Numbered from the stretch's first letter, positions 8,101-17,829 are shown. The stretch: DNA of 47,681 nt from Paenibacillus sinensis (GCF_019904155.1 NZ_JAHCMB010000043.1:1-47681), one strand, 5' to 3'. Notes: a model not told the origin generated them from the sequence alone. A program made the numbers and translations.

Positions 8101-8677
8101 TGACGCGGCGGCTCAGCTTGATCGCCAGCTGGTCGCCGTACTGCTCCAGATGGAAGAGGCGCTGCAGCATCTGCCGTCTATCCGCTCCCCGCAGAGAGAG
8201 GAACTCGGCGAATTTGCCTTGGGGAAGAACGACCGCGCGCGTGAAGTCGTCCATTTTCAGCCCGATTTTATCCTCGACACAGCGGGTTACTTCGGCCAGC
8301 TTGTCCGCGAGCACCGTCTCCCCATCCTCGCCGATTTCCACGAAACGGCTGACCGTATTGCTGACGGTCTGCTCTCCCGTCCGTTTGAAGCGGCGCTCCA
8401 CCCGGAAGCGGCTGCTGCCTCCCTGGGACGACAGCTCGAACGTGAAGGAGACGGATAACGTGTCCTCGGAATGATTCATAATGCCCTGCGTACCGCCTGC
8501 CGCGCGTTCCACCTTGCCGTACATGGCCAGCGTGATCGCGTCAAGCAGGCTTGACTTGCCGCTGCCCGTCGGGCCGAATATCCCGAACAATCCAGTTTCG
8601 CACAACGCTGTAAAATCGATTTCCTGAGTTTCGCGGTAGCTCTGCAACCCGCTTACTTTCAGCAGTACCGGCTTCAT
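5156..8677 (-). CDS. sbcC: Exonuclease complex ATPase SbcC (Rad50-like SMC protein)
   Basis: 1173 residues, close to Bacillus SbcC but slightly longer. The N-terminal ABC half has Walker A GPTGSGKSS near residue 36. Two very long Ala/Glu/Arg-rich coiled coils flank a zinc hook (CPVC, about 537-540, followed by GSQHHPAP). The C-terminal half has the signature LSGGETF and Walker B FFFLDEGFGTLD. SbcC with SbcD forms the cytosolic SbcCD/Mre11-Rad50-type nuclease that opens hairpins, blocked ends and palindromes. The ATG overlaps the sbcD stop codon (ATGA). A Ser/Gly/Ala/Pro insertion at about 602-666 interrupts the second coiled coil. Codon use is extremely GC-rich from 6700 to 8100, which creates long spurious open frames on the other strand. 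Confidence 0.97.
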   Translation of the reverse strand: MKPVLLKVSGLQSYRETQEIDFTALCETGLFGIFGPTGSGKSSLLDAITLAMYGKVERAAGGTQGIMNHSEDTLSVSFTFELSSQGGSSRFRVERRFKRTGEQTVSNTVSRFVEIGEDGETVLADKLAEVTRCVEDKIGLKMDDFTRAVVLPQGKFAEFLSLRGADRRQMLQRLFHLEQYGDQLAIKLSRRVKENEAALRALEAEQQGLGSARREDVQAAEERLAEAVKTAAACRKRLDAARLRSERYARIRELQQERTEQEARLRGLQAQEPEIAALEARLLRGDEAAKLAPALKAWRSADEAWRTRLAAAERLEAALEDSRREAVASAEAERQALEALAAEEPALREREGRLRQALELEAELAELRRELAALEERRALASRGLEEAAAKLSRERGLLALGQQRQQELQRSLLPLAVRSQDRQALQDAMQSLQALRAAESQAEQAARERAERASALAAQRSRLAEAEAAASQLAARRSAAAREAALHLEAAASAEERAAGLAGRLETARGGLQAALRERELHRLSLALARELRDGTPCPVCGSQHHPAPALPDENDEDAAAEEKLREAEALAARVSDLRAALRSLKEQDRVWMEQAYGEMASAVPAAAASEAAAAGALAAYGSAALPANPLPESSAAEPFSGPGSAASGAPESSLAGRAGLSGEQDVAGELEALMTGLKERSGTLRAEASSHREEERRVQQEALKEAAAVEAGHGWEAQTALREEELHRKLAELRGDWQLRFPQLAPGEAEAAYRELQRKDEEAEDIRSRLEVSVKFLDEKNASIQSLQEEISGLDRELAGLTAQLGGKQELRAEKERRLGEWTEGRPARELLTECERRIQQLQTGAEEGRRRSREASERAQREAQEAAISRQAADSAREHAEAAERNWEAGLTASPFGTAAEAEAAGVGAGEREAAAARIKAHRDGEAEVTLQLRNLEEKLDGAALSEAEWAESEEELRRCKEEDEQALQSRARNERDLEDVKTRHVRFSELEKERSGYEELHSRLSKLQSCLRGNAFVEYMAEEQLMQVCQAASQRLRFLSGQRYALEVDSGGGFVIRDDGNGGVKRPVSTLSGGETFLTSLSLALALSAQIQLRGQYPLQFFFLDEGFGTLDPELLDTVITSLEKLHNDHLSVGIISHVPELRARLARKLVVVPAQPGGMGSRILMEKN

Positions 8678-9855
8678 GCGTTCTCCTCTCCTTCCCGCTC
8701 GCCGCTGTCTTCCTGCGCCAGCTCCAGAAACAGTTGAACAAGTTCTTCCTCGGGCTCGGCTCCGCCCGTCTGCCGCTGGTAAAATTTCTTGAACAGCTCC
8801 TGCACCGGCATCCGCGAACGAAGCGAGGCCTCAAGCTCCCGCTCCATTTCGGGATACACCGGGCGGATATGTACGATCCCCTCCCGCGCTTTCCGCAGCC
8901 GCTGAATATCCGCCGCGGACATCGCCTCGTTCAGGCGGATGCGGAGATCGATAAAAGCTCCCGGATCGCAGCCTTCATCGAGCAGCCGGTAGACCTCTTC
9001 CAGTCCCCCGGTACAATTCCACTCGACGAGCGGCCGCCCGGAGCGCAGAAGAATCTCCTGCGGCTCCGCATTCGCTCCCGGTGCAAGATCCAGCAGCGTC
9101 ACGGATTTGGCCTGCCCGGCTTCGGAGAAGCTGTAGGCGAGCGGAGAGCCGCTGTACCGGATGACGCCTTCCCCCTTCACCTTCTGGGGACGGTGAAGAT
9201 GTCCGAGAGCCGTGTACTGGGCTCCGCAAGCAAGAGCTGAAGGATCGACCGTGTAGGCGCCCCCCACCTGAATTGGACGCTCGGAATCACTCTCCACACC
9301 GCCCAGCACATAAATATGGCTCATGGCGAGATTGACGGTGCGGGGTGAGAAATCGCGGGACAGATGCTTCATCAGCCGCGCGACGCGCTGGCTGTAAGCC
9401 AGGCGCAGGCCGTTCTCTTCGCTGTCTTCCGCCAGCAGCTCTCCGAGCCGCGCTTCCGATGGATAAGGCAGCGCCGCGATAACCGCCGTCTCCCCGGTCC
9501 GGGGAACGGCAATCGTCACCGGATCGCCGGCGGGCAGGCCCACCAGCGAAATGCCGTGGCCCGAGACAAGCGGCGTCACCGAGGCCACCCGCTCGGGCTG
9601 GTCATGATTGCCCGCGATGACCACCAGCTGTCTTCCGCTTACGGCAAGCCGTGAAGCGGCTTCATAGAACAGTTGCTCCGCCGCAGCCGGAGGATTGACG
9701 GAATCGTAGACATCCCCCGCCATCATGACGAGATCGATCCTCTCCTCCTCGGCGATGCTTACCAGCTCGTCGACGAAATCCTCCTGCTCCTTCTGTCTGC
9801 TTCTCCCCTCAAGCGTACGGCCAAAATGCCAGTCGCCCGTATGCAAAATCCGCAT
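8674..9855 (-). CDS. sbcD: Exonuclease subunit SbcD (Mre11-like)
   Basis: 393 residues from ATG at 9855. The calcineurin-like phosphoesterase motifs appear in order: LHTGDWHFGR, MAGDVYDS, IAGNHDQPER, and the late GHLHRP. These bind the two manganese ions that cut DNA. The C-terminal part is the capping and SbcC-binding region (IHIRPVYPEMERE ... LFKKFYQRQTGG). An ATG eight codons upstream (9879) lacks a ribosome site, whereas the chosen ATG follows GAGGCGG. It is co-transcribed with sbcC (4-bp overlap) and lies 132 bp after addA. Confidence 0.96.
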   Translation of the reverse strand: MRILHTGDWHFGRTLEGRSRQKEQEDFVDELVSIAEEERIDLVMMAGDVYDSVNPPAAAEQLFYEAASRLAVSGRQLVVIAGNHDQPERVASVTPLVSGHGISLVGLPAGDPVTIAVPRTGETAVIAALPYPSEARLGELLAEDSEENGLRLAYSQRVARLMKHLSRDFSPRTVNLAMSHIYVLGGVESDSERPIQVGGAYTVDPSALACGAQYTALGHLHRPQKVKGEGVIRYSGSPLAYSFSEAGQAKSVTLLDLAPGANAEPQEILLRSGRPLVEWNCTGGLEEVYRLLDEGCDPGAFIDLRIRLNEAMSAADIQRLRKAREGIVHIRPVYPEMERELEASLRSRMPVQELFKKFYQRQTGGAEPEEELVQLFLELAQEDSGEREGEENA

Positions 9856-9922
9856 GCTCCGCCTCTTTCCCGCCCGCATGGGCGTCTTTAACTAAACCGC
9901 CGGTCCTCTGGCGGGTGCTTGT

Positions 9923-9962
9923 GCTGTTATGCCGTTATGCTGCTATGTTGCTATGCTGTTGA
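9923..9962. repeat. Degenerate 8-bp tandem repeat between addA and sbcD
   Basis: Five successive 8-mers read GCTGTTAT, GCCGTTAT, GCTGCTAT, GTTGCTAT and GCTGTTGA, in the 132-bp gap between the addA stop and the sbcD start. Simple slippage of a short unit is the likely origin. It is non-coding. Confidence 0.7.
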
Positions 9963-9987
9963 TTTACTGTTGCTGATCCACCGCTGC

Positions 9988-12900
9988 TTACATCACCTGC
10001 ACTGCCTGGCTTCCATCGAAGAAATACAGCCACGCCTCCGCGACTTCCTCGCCAAGGATGTCGGACAGCGCCTTCGAATAGAGCGTCAGCTGGAACCGGT
10101 ACTTCTCGCGCAGCGCCTCTATTCCGCCCTTATGCTCCAGAACGGCGTCGCTCTTGTAATCCAGCAGGATCAGACGGCCGTCCTCTCGGAACAGGCAGTC
10201 GATCACCCCCTGGATCAGCACATCCCTTTCACCGTTCAAGGAGAACAGATCGCTGTCCGCCGAATCGGCATAAGAGAGCAGACCGCTATAAGCCTCCGAA
10301 GCCGGAACCATATAGCTGAACGGCATTTCTCTTCTGGCCCACGAAGCCTTGAGAAGCCGGCCGCCAAGCGGGTGAGCGAAAAAGTCTGATGCTGCCGCAA
10401 GATCGACCGCCGCAGCCTGTTCCTCTGTCAGGATGCTAAGCTGCCGCAGCCGTTCCAGCGTATCCCGGACGATCATGGAATCAATAACTCCGTCAAGCGG
10501 AATATGCTGCATTAGGGTATGATAGGCCGTCCCGCGTTCAGCCGGTGTAACCCCCCGCTGCTCCATAAACCTCGGCCGGCGCAGATGAAGATTGCTGCTG
10601 CCGGCACTTCCACTCTGTTCAACATGGGTCTCCAAATCGTCTTCCAGCAGATCGTAGGAAGGCTCGTTCTGCAGCGTCAGCAGCGATTTCAGTTCCGTGA
10701 CCGAAGTTTTGGCCGGAATAAGCGACTCTCGCTCATACGGGTAGCTCCAGGACAGCGCCTCCGCCGCCCATTCGGAACCATCGGTCAGCGCCGTCACCGG
10801 TCTGCCCTTCTTCACAGCCTGCAGGGCCTCAGCCCGTGCTTCCTGCGCTTCTTCTTCCAGCCGGACTGCGTGCGACATGTTCTCCAGTTCCGAAGAGGCG
10901 AAGACACCGATGCTCCAGTTGGAGACATCTCCTCTAAGCTGAACCGGTTCCGCGCCTTCCCTTCCGGCAATCTTGCGAAGAAGCGCCGCGCCGGGATGAA
11001 GGATCAGCGCCGGTCCGAGCCAATCCAGGTAGCTGCGGCCCCGGGCCAACAGATGATCCGGCAGCAGCTCTTCATTCCCGCTCGCCGCAGACATCCATGC
11101 GCTTGCCCGGCCCGCTAGATCGCGGACCGTGCCGACCAGAATCATTTTATCCCTCGGCCGGGTCAGTGCGACATACAAGACACGCATTTCCTCCGCCAGA
11201 AGCTCCAGCCGCGAACGGCGTCCGATGGCGAGATAAGGAAGCGTCGGATAGCTGACCCGGGTCTCGCGTTCCAGGAACCGGGGACCGAAGCCCAGCTCCT
11301 TGTGCATCAGAAACGGCGCATACAGATCCTGCCGGTTGAAGTTCTTGGACATGCCGGCAATGAAGACGACCGGGAATTCCAGACCCTTGCTCTTGTGGAT
11401 CGTCATGATCCGCACGCCGTCCCCTTCCTCGCCGCTTCCGCCGGAAGCCCCGAGATCCCCGCCATTCTCGCGTAGCCGGGAAATATAGACCAGGAAGCGG
11501 AACAGCCCGCGGGAAGCGGTATCGTTCTCGAACTGCACGGCCCGGTCGTAGAGAGCCTTCAGATTGCTCTGGCGTCCAGCCCCGCCGGGAAGACCGCCGA
11601 CCCATTCCAGATAGCCGCTCTCCCGATAAATGCGCCAGATCAACCCGCCGGCTTCTCCCTGCCGGGCTTCATCCCGCCAGCTGTGAAGCATGATCAGGAA
11701 TCGGCGTAGCTTATCCTGAAGCCTTGCGGATACAGCAGGCGGCTGCGCGGACGCTTTAGCAGCTTCGGCAAATGCCTCATCGGAAGCTCTTTCGGCAGCA
11801 GCAGCCGTTTCTTCGCTGACAGGCGGCATGCTTTCGTCAATCGGCATGTTCTCCCATACTGAAGAAGAAGCCGGATCTTCCCCGCCTTGACCGCTCCAGC
11901 TGTCAAATCTGTCGCTTCCAGGGGCAGCGGCGATGCCAGCATCTTGTCCGGCCACGCTGCCGCCAAAGCTCTGAACGTCTTCATCCTCAGCCGCTTCTCC
12001 TATGCCGGATGCTGCCGCGATTACCGCGTCATAGAAAGAGCCTTCGCGACACAACCGGACCTTCGCCAGTTCTTCCTCTGTCAGACCAACTACGGGGGAA
12101 CGCAGAACCGCCGCCAGCGGAATATCCTGCCGGGGGTTGTCCACCACCTTCAGCAGGGATAGAACCACTTCAACTTCCATGGCCTGAAAATAACCCCGGC
12201 TCTGGTCGCCGTAAGCCGGAATGCCCTCCAGCCGCAGCTCCTCAGTCATCAGCGGCGCCCACAGGCTTGCCGAGCGCAGCAGAATGACGATGTCTCCATA
12301 GCTGACCGGGCGCATGGCCTTGAGACCCTTGTCATAGATATACAGGGGCTCCCCGCCGTCTCTGCCCGTCATCAAGGCAATGCGCCGGGCTACGGCCCGG
12401 GCTTCCAGCTGCGCCGTCTCGCTCTCGGCCAGCTCGCTGTCGCCATTTTCTCCTTCGCTATCGCCGCTTACTTCCTCGGGCGGAGCTTTGGCGCCGCCTC
12501 TGTCAATCAGCAGCAGCTCCGGTGAATAGCTCAAATCCGGCCCCTTCTCCGCCGCTCCCGGAAAGTTCGCGCCGTACACAAGCTCCGCGCGTTCATCATA
12601 GGCGATTTCGGCCACCGTCTTGTTCATGATCTGGCGGAACACCATGTTAACGGCGTTCACGACCTCCATTCGGCTGCGGAAGTTCCGCGACAGATCGATG
12701 ACGATGCCACCAGAGCCTGCTCCATCAGTGGGTCCTGCAGCCGGGTTTCCGTTCTGCTCTGCACTTTGTGCGGGACCGGCCTCCGCCAAGTCCGGGAAAT
12801 CGCCTGCCGCAGGCCCGGTCCAAGGTTCGCTCTGGAATCCTCCCTGAGTATCGCTCTGTGCATCCCCCGCTGCTGCCGCTCCTTTCCTGCCGTAGCTGCG

Positions 12901-14292
12901 GTACTTGTCGAGGAACAGCCCCGGCTCCGCGAGACGGAAGCGGTAGATGCTCTGCTTCATATCGCCGACCATAAACCGGTTGCCCGGTTCTTCGCGGGAA
13001 ATGAGCCGGACAATCTCCTCCTGCACGCTGTTCGTGTCCTGATACTCGTCCAGCAGCACCTCTTCAAACTGCGAGCGGTATTCCATGGCGGCGTCGGAAG
13101 GAAGAGGCTGGCCGGGCTTCGAGTCTTCGTGGCGCAGAATCTTCAGGCAGTAGTGCTCCAGGTCGCTGAAATCGACAAGACCTTTAGCAGCCTTTTCTTC
13201 TCTGTAGCGGTCTCCGAACCGGATCACGGTCTCCGCCAGCTCCTTCATCAGCGGAGCCGCCTCATGCAGCTCCTGGAGGAAGGTTTCGGCCGGACGGCCG
13301 AAGAGGGAATCCCGGAGATCGGAGACCGTATTCTTGACCTCGTCTCGAAGCCCCTTGACTGTCTCCTGAAGAACGGGATCGGCAGAATCCTTCTTGCATG
13401 GCTTCAGCTTGCCGAAAGCGGCGTTCTTGAACAGCTCGTGCAGCCCGGCCCACGGCCGTTCATTGACAGCCTGGAGCAGCTCCTCGACGAGCGCCAGATC
13501 GGCCTCCATATTGTCGGCGTAGGGCGCCGGTCCTCCGGGCTGCAGCGAAATTTGCAGTCCCCGCTTCAGTTGGCTGACGGCTCCAGCCAGCGAGAGCCTT
13601 GACTCTTCCAGAATGCTGCTCACCCATTCCGTCCGGGACAGGCTGTCCGTATCCGGCGCGAAGAAGGCTTCCGCCGTCCCCCTCAGCCATTCCTCCGGCC
13701 ATGGATGGCTTCGCGCGAAATCATGCAGCCGCTGAACAAGCGCATGCACGGCATCGTCGCTCCGCTCTCCGCTGAACCAATCCGCCAGCTGGACGAATAC
13801 GCCATCCTCTCCGGCTTCCTCATACTTCTCCTCAAATAACTCTTCCAGCAACTCCTGGCGCATGATTTCCGCCTCATGCTCGTTCAGGATGCGGAATCCC
13901 GGGTCGAGCGGAATCTGCTGGTAATAACGGCGGATAACATCCAGACAGAAGGAGTGCAGCGTCGTGATGGAAGCCCTGCCGAGCAGCGCCAGCTGGCGCT
14001 GCAGATGTCCGTTATCCGGATTGACCTCCAGCTCTTTGTCCAGCGCTTCCCGGATTCGCTGCCGCATTTCGGCCGCAGCCGCCTTGGTGAACGTAGCCAC
14101 CAGCAGACGATCTACGCTGAAGCCGCTGCTCTCATCCCGGATTTTGCGGATAATGCGCTCGACGAGCACGGCCGTCTTACCCGATCCGGCAGCTGCAGCG
14201 ACCAGAATATCGTCTCCGCTCTCGGCGATCGCCCGCCACTGGTCGTCGCTCCAGATGCTTCCTTCCGGCTTGGCCGGCATGTTCATGCTCAC
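9988..14292 (-). CDS. addA: ATP-dependent helicase/nuclease subunit AddA
   Basis: 1434 residues, about 200 more than Bacillus subtilis AddA. UvrD-type helicase: Walker A AAAGSGKTAVLVERI (36-40), Walker B LLDEYQDTN, late motif VLYVALTRPRDKMILVG. A C-terminal RecB-like nuclease has GVIDCLF ... LILLDYKSD near 1363-1380. With AddB it unwinds and resects double-strand breaks until a Chi-like site, then loads RecA. The start is GTG at 14292, overlapping the addB stop (GTGA), nine bases after AGGAGG. The extra length is mostly two low-complexity inserts rich in Ala, Gly, Ser, Asp and Pro at about 467-530 and 767-857. They sit between helicase motifs and probably form disordered surface loops. Confidence 0.97.
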   Translation of the reverse strand: MSMNMPAKPEGSIWSDDQWRAIAESGDDILVAAAAGSGKTAVLVERIIRKIRDESSGFSVDRLLVATFTKAAAAEMRQRIREALDKELEVNPDNGHLQRQLALLGRASITTLHSFCLDVIRRYYQQIPLDPGFRILNEHEAEIMRQELLEELFEEKYEEAGEDGVFVQLADWFSGERSDDAVHALVQRLHDFARSHPWPEEWLRGTAEAFFAPDTDSLSRTEWVSSILEESRLSLAGAVSQLKRGLQISLQPGGPAPYADNMEADLALVEELLQAVNERPWAGLHELFKNAAFGKLKPCKKDSADPVLQETVKGLRDEVKNTVSDLRDSLFGRPAETFLQELHEAAPLMKELAETVIRFGDRYREEKAAKGLVDFSDLEHYCLKILRHEDSKPGQPLPSDAAMEYRSQFEEVLLDEYQDTNSVQEEIVRLISREEPGNRFMVGDMKQSIYRFRLAEPGLFLDKYRSYGRKGAAAAGDAQSDTQGGFQSEPWTGPAAGDFPDLAEAGPAQSAEQNGNPAAGPTDGAGSGGIVIDLSRNFRSRMEVVNAVNMVFRQIMNKTVAEIAYDERAELVYGANFPGAAEKGPDLSYSPELLLIDRGGAKAPPEEVSGDSEGENGDSELAESETAQLEARAVARRIALMTGRDGGEPLYIYDKGLKAMRPVSYGDIVILLRSASLWAPLMTEELRLEGIPAYGDQSRGYFQAMEVEVVLSLLKVVDNPRQDIPLAAVLRSPVVGLTEEELAKVRLCREGSFYDAVIAAASGIGEAAEDEDVQSFGGSVAGQDAGIAAAPGSDRFDSWSGQGGEDPASSSVWENMPIDESMPPVSEETAAAAERASDEAFAEAAKASAQPPAVSARLQDKLRRFLIMLHSWRDEARQGEAGGLIWRIYRESGYLEWVGGLPGGAGRQSNLKALYDRAVQFENDTASRGLFRFLVYISRLRENGGDLGASGGSGEEGDGVRIMTIHKSKGLEFPVVFIAGMSKNFNRQDLYAPFLMHKELGFGPRFLERETRVSYPTLPYLAIGRRSRLELLAEEMRVLYVALTRPRDKMILVGTVRDLAGRASAWMSAASGNEELLPDHLLARGRSYLDWLGPALILHPGAALLRKIAGREGAEPVQLRGDVSNWSIGVFASSELENMSHAVRLEEEAQEARAEALQAVKKGRPVTALTDGSEWAAEALSWSYPYERESLIPAKTSVTELKSLLTLQNEPSYDLLEDDLETHVEQSGSAGSSNLHLRRPRFMEQRGVTPAERGTAYHTLMQHIPLDGVIDSMIVRDTLERLRQLSILTEEQAAAVDLAAASDFFAHPLGGRLLKASWARREMPFSYMVPASEAYSGLLSYADSADSDLFSLNGERDVLIQGVIDCLFREDGRLILLDYKSDAVLEHKGGIEALREKYRFQLTLYSKALSDILGEEVAEAWLYFFDGSQAVQVM

Positions 14293-17200
14293 GACTCTTG
14301 TCCTCCTTCCTTACCGCGGGAGAGCATCTCCCATACGGCGTCTTTGCCGGGCTTGCCCAGCAGCTTGTAGGCATTGCCTTCCACAGTCTCGTCAAACTGG
14401 CACACAGCCCGGTAGGAGCAGAACGTGCAGGCGGTCTCCTGCTGAATCCGGTAGGGCATGATCGCCGTGTCGCCTTCCGTAATCCGCGTTCCGATTTCCG
14501 TAATCGTTCCCCTTACCGAGCCCAGCAGCCGATCCCACTGCTCCGGCGTTGCCACAGAAGCGCTGCTGTAGAAGCTGCCGTCGCTCTTCAGCGCAACTGG
14601 CACTATGCTGGAATGCCCCTTGTCAAGCGTTGTGTCCATCAGCGATACGATGTCGCGGTCAGCCACCAGCAGACCTTTCATCTTGAACCGCTTGAGCAGC
14701 TCCTGCTGCGCTTCCTCCCTGCCCATTCCGTTGGACGAGGACAGCAGCGGGTTATGAACATGAAAATAAAGAGTGCCTGCGGGATAGGCTTTCTCCCCCA
14801 GCCATTCCTCGGCGTAAGTCAGCAGCACATCGAGATAGGTCAGCATCTGAAGAGAGAGCCCATAATACACTTCATGCAGCTTCAGGTCCTTGCGGCTCGA
14901 CTTATAGTCAATCACGCGAAGCAGAATCCCGTTCTCGCCTTCCGCCGTATCGACACGGTCGATCCGTCCCACAACCTCCATGAGGCAGCCGTTCGGAAGC
15001 TCCACCCGCAGCGGCGGAAGAGGCTTGTCAGGACCGAAATCCAGCTCCAGAAAAGCGGTATCGAAGCTGCCCCGGCGGGAGTGCTCGCCCAAAATGACAG
15101 AGGCGCGGCTGACGATGTTCTTAAGCTTGCGGGCAATGTACGCATAGCGCTTCGAGCTTCGCAGAATTTCACCCTGAAGCATCGGCGCCAGCCTGTCCAC
15201 CGTCTGGCCGGCCTCCTTCACGCATTCCTCCGGCGTAAGGCTTCCCCAGCTTCTTCCCTGCTTCTGCAGATCCGATCCCATGCTGCTGAGGGCAGCATGG
15301 AACAGCTGCCCGATATCGGGAGCCTGGAGCTTGTACAGCTGCCGGTCCTTCAGGCGAAGCCCGTAGGACGCGAAGTGGGAGAACGGGCAGGAGACGAACT
15401 TCTCCATCCGCGAGACGCTTCCCCGAAGCGTCGTGCCTCCGTACAGACGGAGGCTGGTCCCCTTGCGCAGGGGCAGCCCCGGATTCCGGTAGAACAGCGA
15501 GCCCGTAAGCGTCATAAGCTTGGGCCGCCATTCCTCGCTCTCCGTGAACCAGTTATACACATCCCACCAGATGGCGGGGATTTCCCGTCCCTGCTTCCAT
15601 TCCCGGAGCTGCAAAATGAGCATCCTCAGACTCTGTTCCGGCTGCCCGATGAATCCATGATGAACATCTTCCGGAGCCGATACCGGCACACCCGGAAGAT
15701 GATGCTCAGGCAGACCAGGGTACATCCGGCGTACATGCCGAATGATCTCGGAAGGCAGCAGACTCTTGCCTTCGTCGTCCGCGGCGGCGTAGCTGATCCA
15801 CAGCCGCCGTGAAGACGAAGTCAGGGCGGTATAGATCAGGAAGCGTTCGTCCAGCATCTGCCGGGAGGCTCCGGGAGACAGCTCCATGCCGCCTTCCCCC
15901 AGAACGGCGCGCTCCGCTTCGGACAGAATGCCGTCCTCCTGCGCAAGGGCCGGAACGACACCTTCGTTGAAACCGAGCAGAAAGGCATATTTGATGCCGG
16001 TAACCCGGGTCCGATCCATCGTTCCAAGCAGCACCTGATCCAGAGAAGGCGGAACAAGACCCATCCGCAGCCCGGAAAGTCCCGTCTCCAGAATGCCGGC
16101 GAACAGGTCGAAGCTCACCGTCTCCTCGCCCATCATCTCCACGATCTGGTCCAGCAGGTCCAGCACCGCTCCCCACAGCTGACGGTGCTCACGCGCCGCC
16201 AGCGTTCTTCCCTCTTCAAGGGCGGTAACGCTCATGTCTTCGAGTCTCCGCGCCGCCTCAGTCCGGTCCAGAAGCCCAAAGACCGCTCTGCATAAATCCA
16301 GGCCGGTCTTGCTTCTTCTGACCGCCTTCTCGAATGCCATGAGCGGTGCGGTCACCGCTTCCCGGCATTTCTCCATCAGCGGCAGCATGCGGCCGTCTGA
16401 CCGGCCGCCTTCCTCCAGAGACAGGCTCGGAATGCCTCGCCACTCGTAATTTTTATCGGTCCAGCGCGTTCCTTGAATACCGCAGGCCAGAACATAATTC
16501 TCCAGAATATCCATATCGCCCCGGGTCAGACTGCGGTCCTCCGGCAGCAGAAAATCCGTCTTGATGCAGCGGAATACATCCTCATACCGCCAGCGGCGGC
16601 GGATGATATCAAGCGAAGAGCGGATAAACTCCACCAGAGGATGATGCAGCTCTCCCTCCTTGCGGTCCATGAAGAAGGGAACGCCGTAATCGCGGAACAA
16701 GGGCGCCGCCAGATGATCATAGTCGTCCAGGCTGCGGACAAAGACGGCCATTTCACCGTACTTGGCCCCTTCCTCCCGCGCCAGCCTTCTCATCTCGCGC
16801 AGTGCTCCTTCCAGTTCGGCCCGTTTGTTGGCCGCCGCCGTGATCGCAATCGCGTCTTCCGCCGGCTGCGTTCCCCGGTAGACCTGCCGACGGTCGAACC
16901 CGCGCTCCAGATGCGCAAGCACCGGTGATTCCGCGAAACGGGGCGGCATAGACGGAGCCAGAACTTCATCCCTGACCTCAAGTCCCAGTTCCGCCGCCAT
17001 TCCTCTTAGCTTGATATAAGCCAAGGCGGAGGAGTGGAACAATTCGAGCTCGCCCGGCCGTCCCCCGGGAGGGAGCGGGCGGTCCATCGTCAATGCAACC
17101 GTCACATCCGCGGCATGCAGCATCAGCTGGCGAAGCACGGTCAGCTCCCGCGCGGTGAATCCCCGGAAGCCGTCCACGTAGACCGATGAACCGCGAACGA

Positions 17201-17792
17201 ATGACGAAGAAGGAATCAGCTCCGTCAATTCCTCCAGCCGGTCCTCTTCATCGATATACAGATTCTCCATCGCCTTCTCAAGATCGGAGAACACCAGACT
17301 CAGATCCTCCAGCTTGCTCCCGAGAATCGGACTACCGGCGGACATTTCCTGAAGCTGGCCCAGCTGATCCTCCAGATCGCAGGCTCCATGGCAGCAGCGC
17401 TTCAGCTCCGCATGCAGAGAGCTGAGCCGGTCCACGAAGCCGGGCCGGTCGTAGGAAGCGCCAAAGAGCTTCAGCTCATCCCGGCGCCGGCTGAGTATTT
17501 TATAGAGTAGCATCTTCTTGCCTTCGTCTCCGATCGGCACACCGCCTCTTCCCCCGGTCTCCTGCTTCACCCGGTAGGACAGGCGCGGAAAGCTCAGGGT
17601 CTGCGCCCGCAGACTCCCCCTTACCCCTCCATCCCGAAGCAGCCCCCGCTCTGCCGTGAAAGAGCCTTGCTCCGGCACAATCTGAATAATCGGAGCGCCT
17701 AGCGGGTCCTTCCGCAGTTCCCGGGCTATCGCCTCCCGGATCGTTGTCGTTTTGCCGCTTCCCGAACGGCCGATCAGTAACGTTACCGGCAT
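14289..17792 (-). CDS. addB: ATP-dependent nuclease subunit AddB
   Basis: 1167 residues, almost exactly the Bacillus length. It has an N-terminal ATPase-like domain (Walker A GRSGSGKTTT, residues 8-17) and a C-terminal nuclease domain with VIDYKSS. The four Cys that hold the 4Fe-4S cluster are present: one near residue 800 (SCPFSHFASYG) and a CxxCxxxxxC group near 1119-1128 (CTFCSYRAVC). AddB carries the inactive helicase core that recognises Chi and the nuclease that cuts the 5' strand. The start is ATG at 17792 after GGGAGGAGTT. It is the first gene of addB-addA-sbcD-sbcC, with an extended -10 and a LexA-like box upstream. Confidence 0.97.
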   Translation of the reverse strand: MPVTLLIGRSGSGKTTTIREAIARELRKDPLGAPIIQIVPEQGSFTAERGLLRDGGVRGSLRAQTLSFPRLSYRVKQETGGRGGVPIGDEGKKMLLYKILSRRRDELKLFGASYDRPGFVDRLSSLHAELKRCCHGACDLEDQLGQLQEMSAGSPILGSKLEDLSLVFSDLEKAMENLYIDEEDRLEELTELIPSSSFVRGSSVYVDGFRGFTARELTVLRQLMLHAADVTVALTMDRPLPPGGRPGELELFHSSALAYIKLRGMAAELGLEVRDEVLAPSMPPRFAESPVLAHLERGFDRRQVYRGTQPAEDAIAITAAANKRAELEGALREMRRLAREEGAKYGEMAVFVRSLDDYDHLAAPLFRDYGVPFFMDRKEGELHHPLVEFIRSSLDIIRRRWRYEDVFRCIKTDFLLPEDRSLTRGDMDILENYVLACGIQGTRWTDKNYEWRGIPSLSLEEGGRSDGRMLPLMEKCREAVTAPLMAFEKAVRRSKTGLDLCRAVFGLLDRTEAARRLEDMSVTALEEGRTLAAREHRQLWGAVLDLLDQIVEMMGEETVSFDLFAGILETGLSGLRMGLVPPSLDQVLLGTMDRTRVTGIKYAFLLGFNEGVVPALAQEDGILSEAERAVLGEGGMELSPGASRQMLDERFLIYTALTSSSRRLWISYAAADDEGKSLLPSEIIRHVRRMYPGLPEHHLPGVPVSAPEDVHHGFIGQPEQSLRMLILQLREWKQGREIPAIWWDVYNWFTESEEWRPKLMTLTGSLFYRNPGLPLRKGTSLRLYGGTTLRGSVSRMEKFVSCPFSHFASYGLRLKDRQLYKLQAPDIGQLFHAALSSMGSDLQKQGRSWGSLTPEECVKEAGQTVDRLAPMLQGEILRSSKRYAYIARKLKNIVSRASVILGEHSRRGSFDTAFLELDFGPDKPLPPLRVELPNGCLMEVVGRIDRVDTAEGENGILLRVIDYKSSRKDLKLHEVYYGLSLQMLTYLDVLLTYAEEWLGEKAYPAGTLYFHVHNPLLSSSNGMGREEAQQELLKRFKMKGLLVADRDIVSLMDTTLDKGHSSIVPVALKSDGSFYSSASVATPEQWDRLLGSVRGTITEIGTRITEGDTAIMPYRIQQETACTFCSYRAVCQFDETVEGNAYKLLGKPGKDAVWEMLSRGKEGGQES

Positions 17793-17829
17793 AATACTCT
17801 TAACTCCTCCCGTTCCATATCATCCTAAC

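Noticed and set aside
7037..8458. Long open frame (over 400 codons) on the plus strand opposite sbcC
   Set aside because: It is an effect of very high GC in sbcC; it has no ribosome site or recognisable domain, while sbcC has full motifs. The other antisense frames at 6650-8100 are rejected for the same reason.
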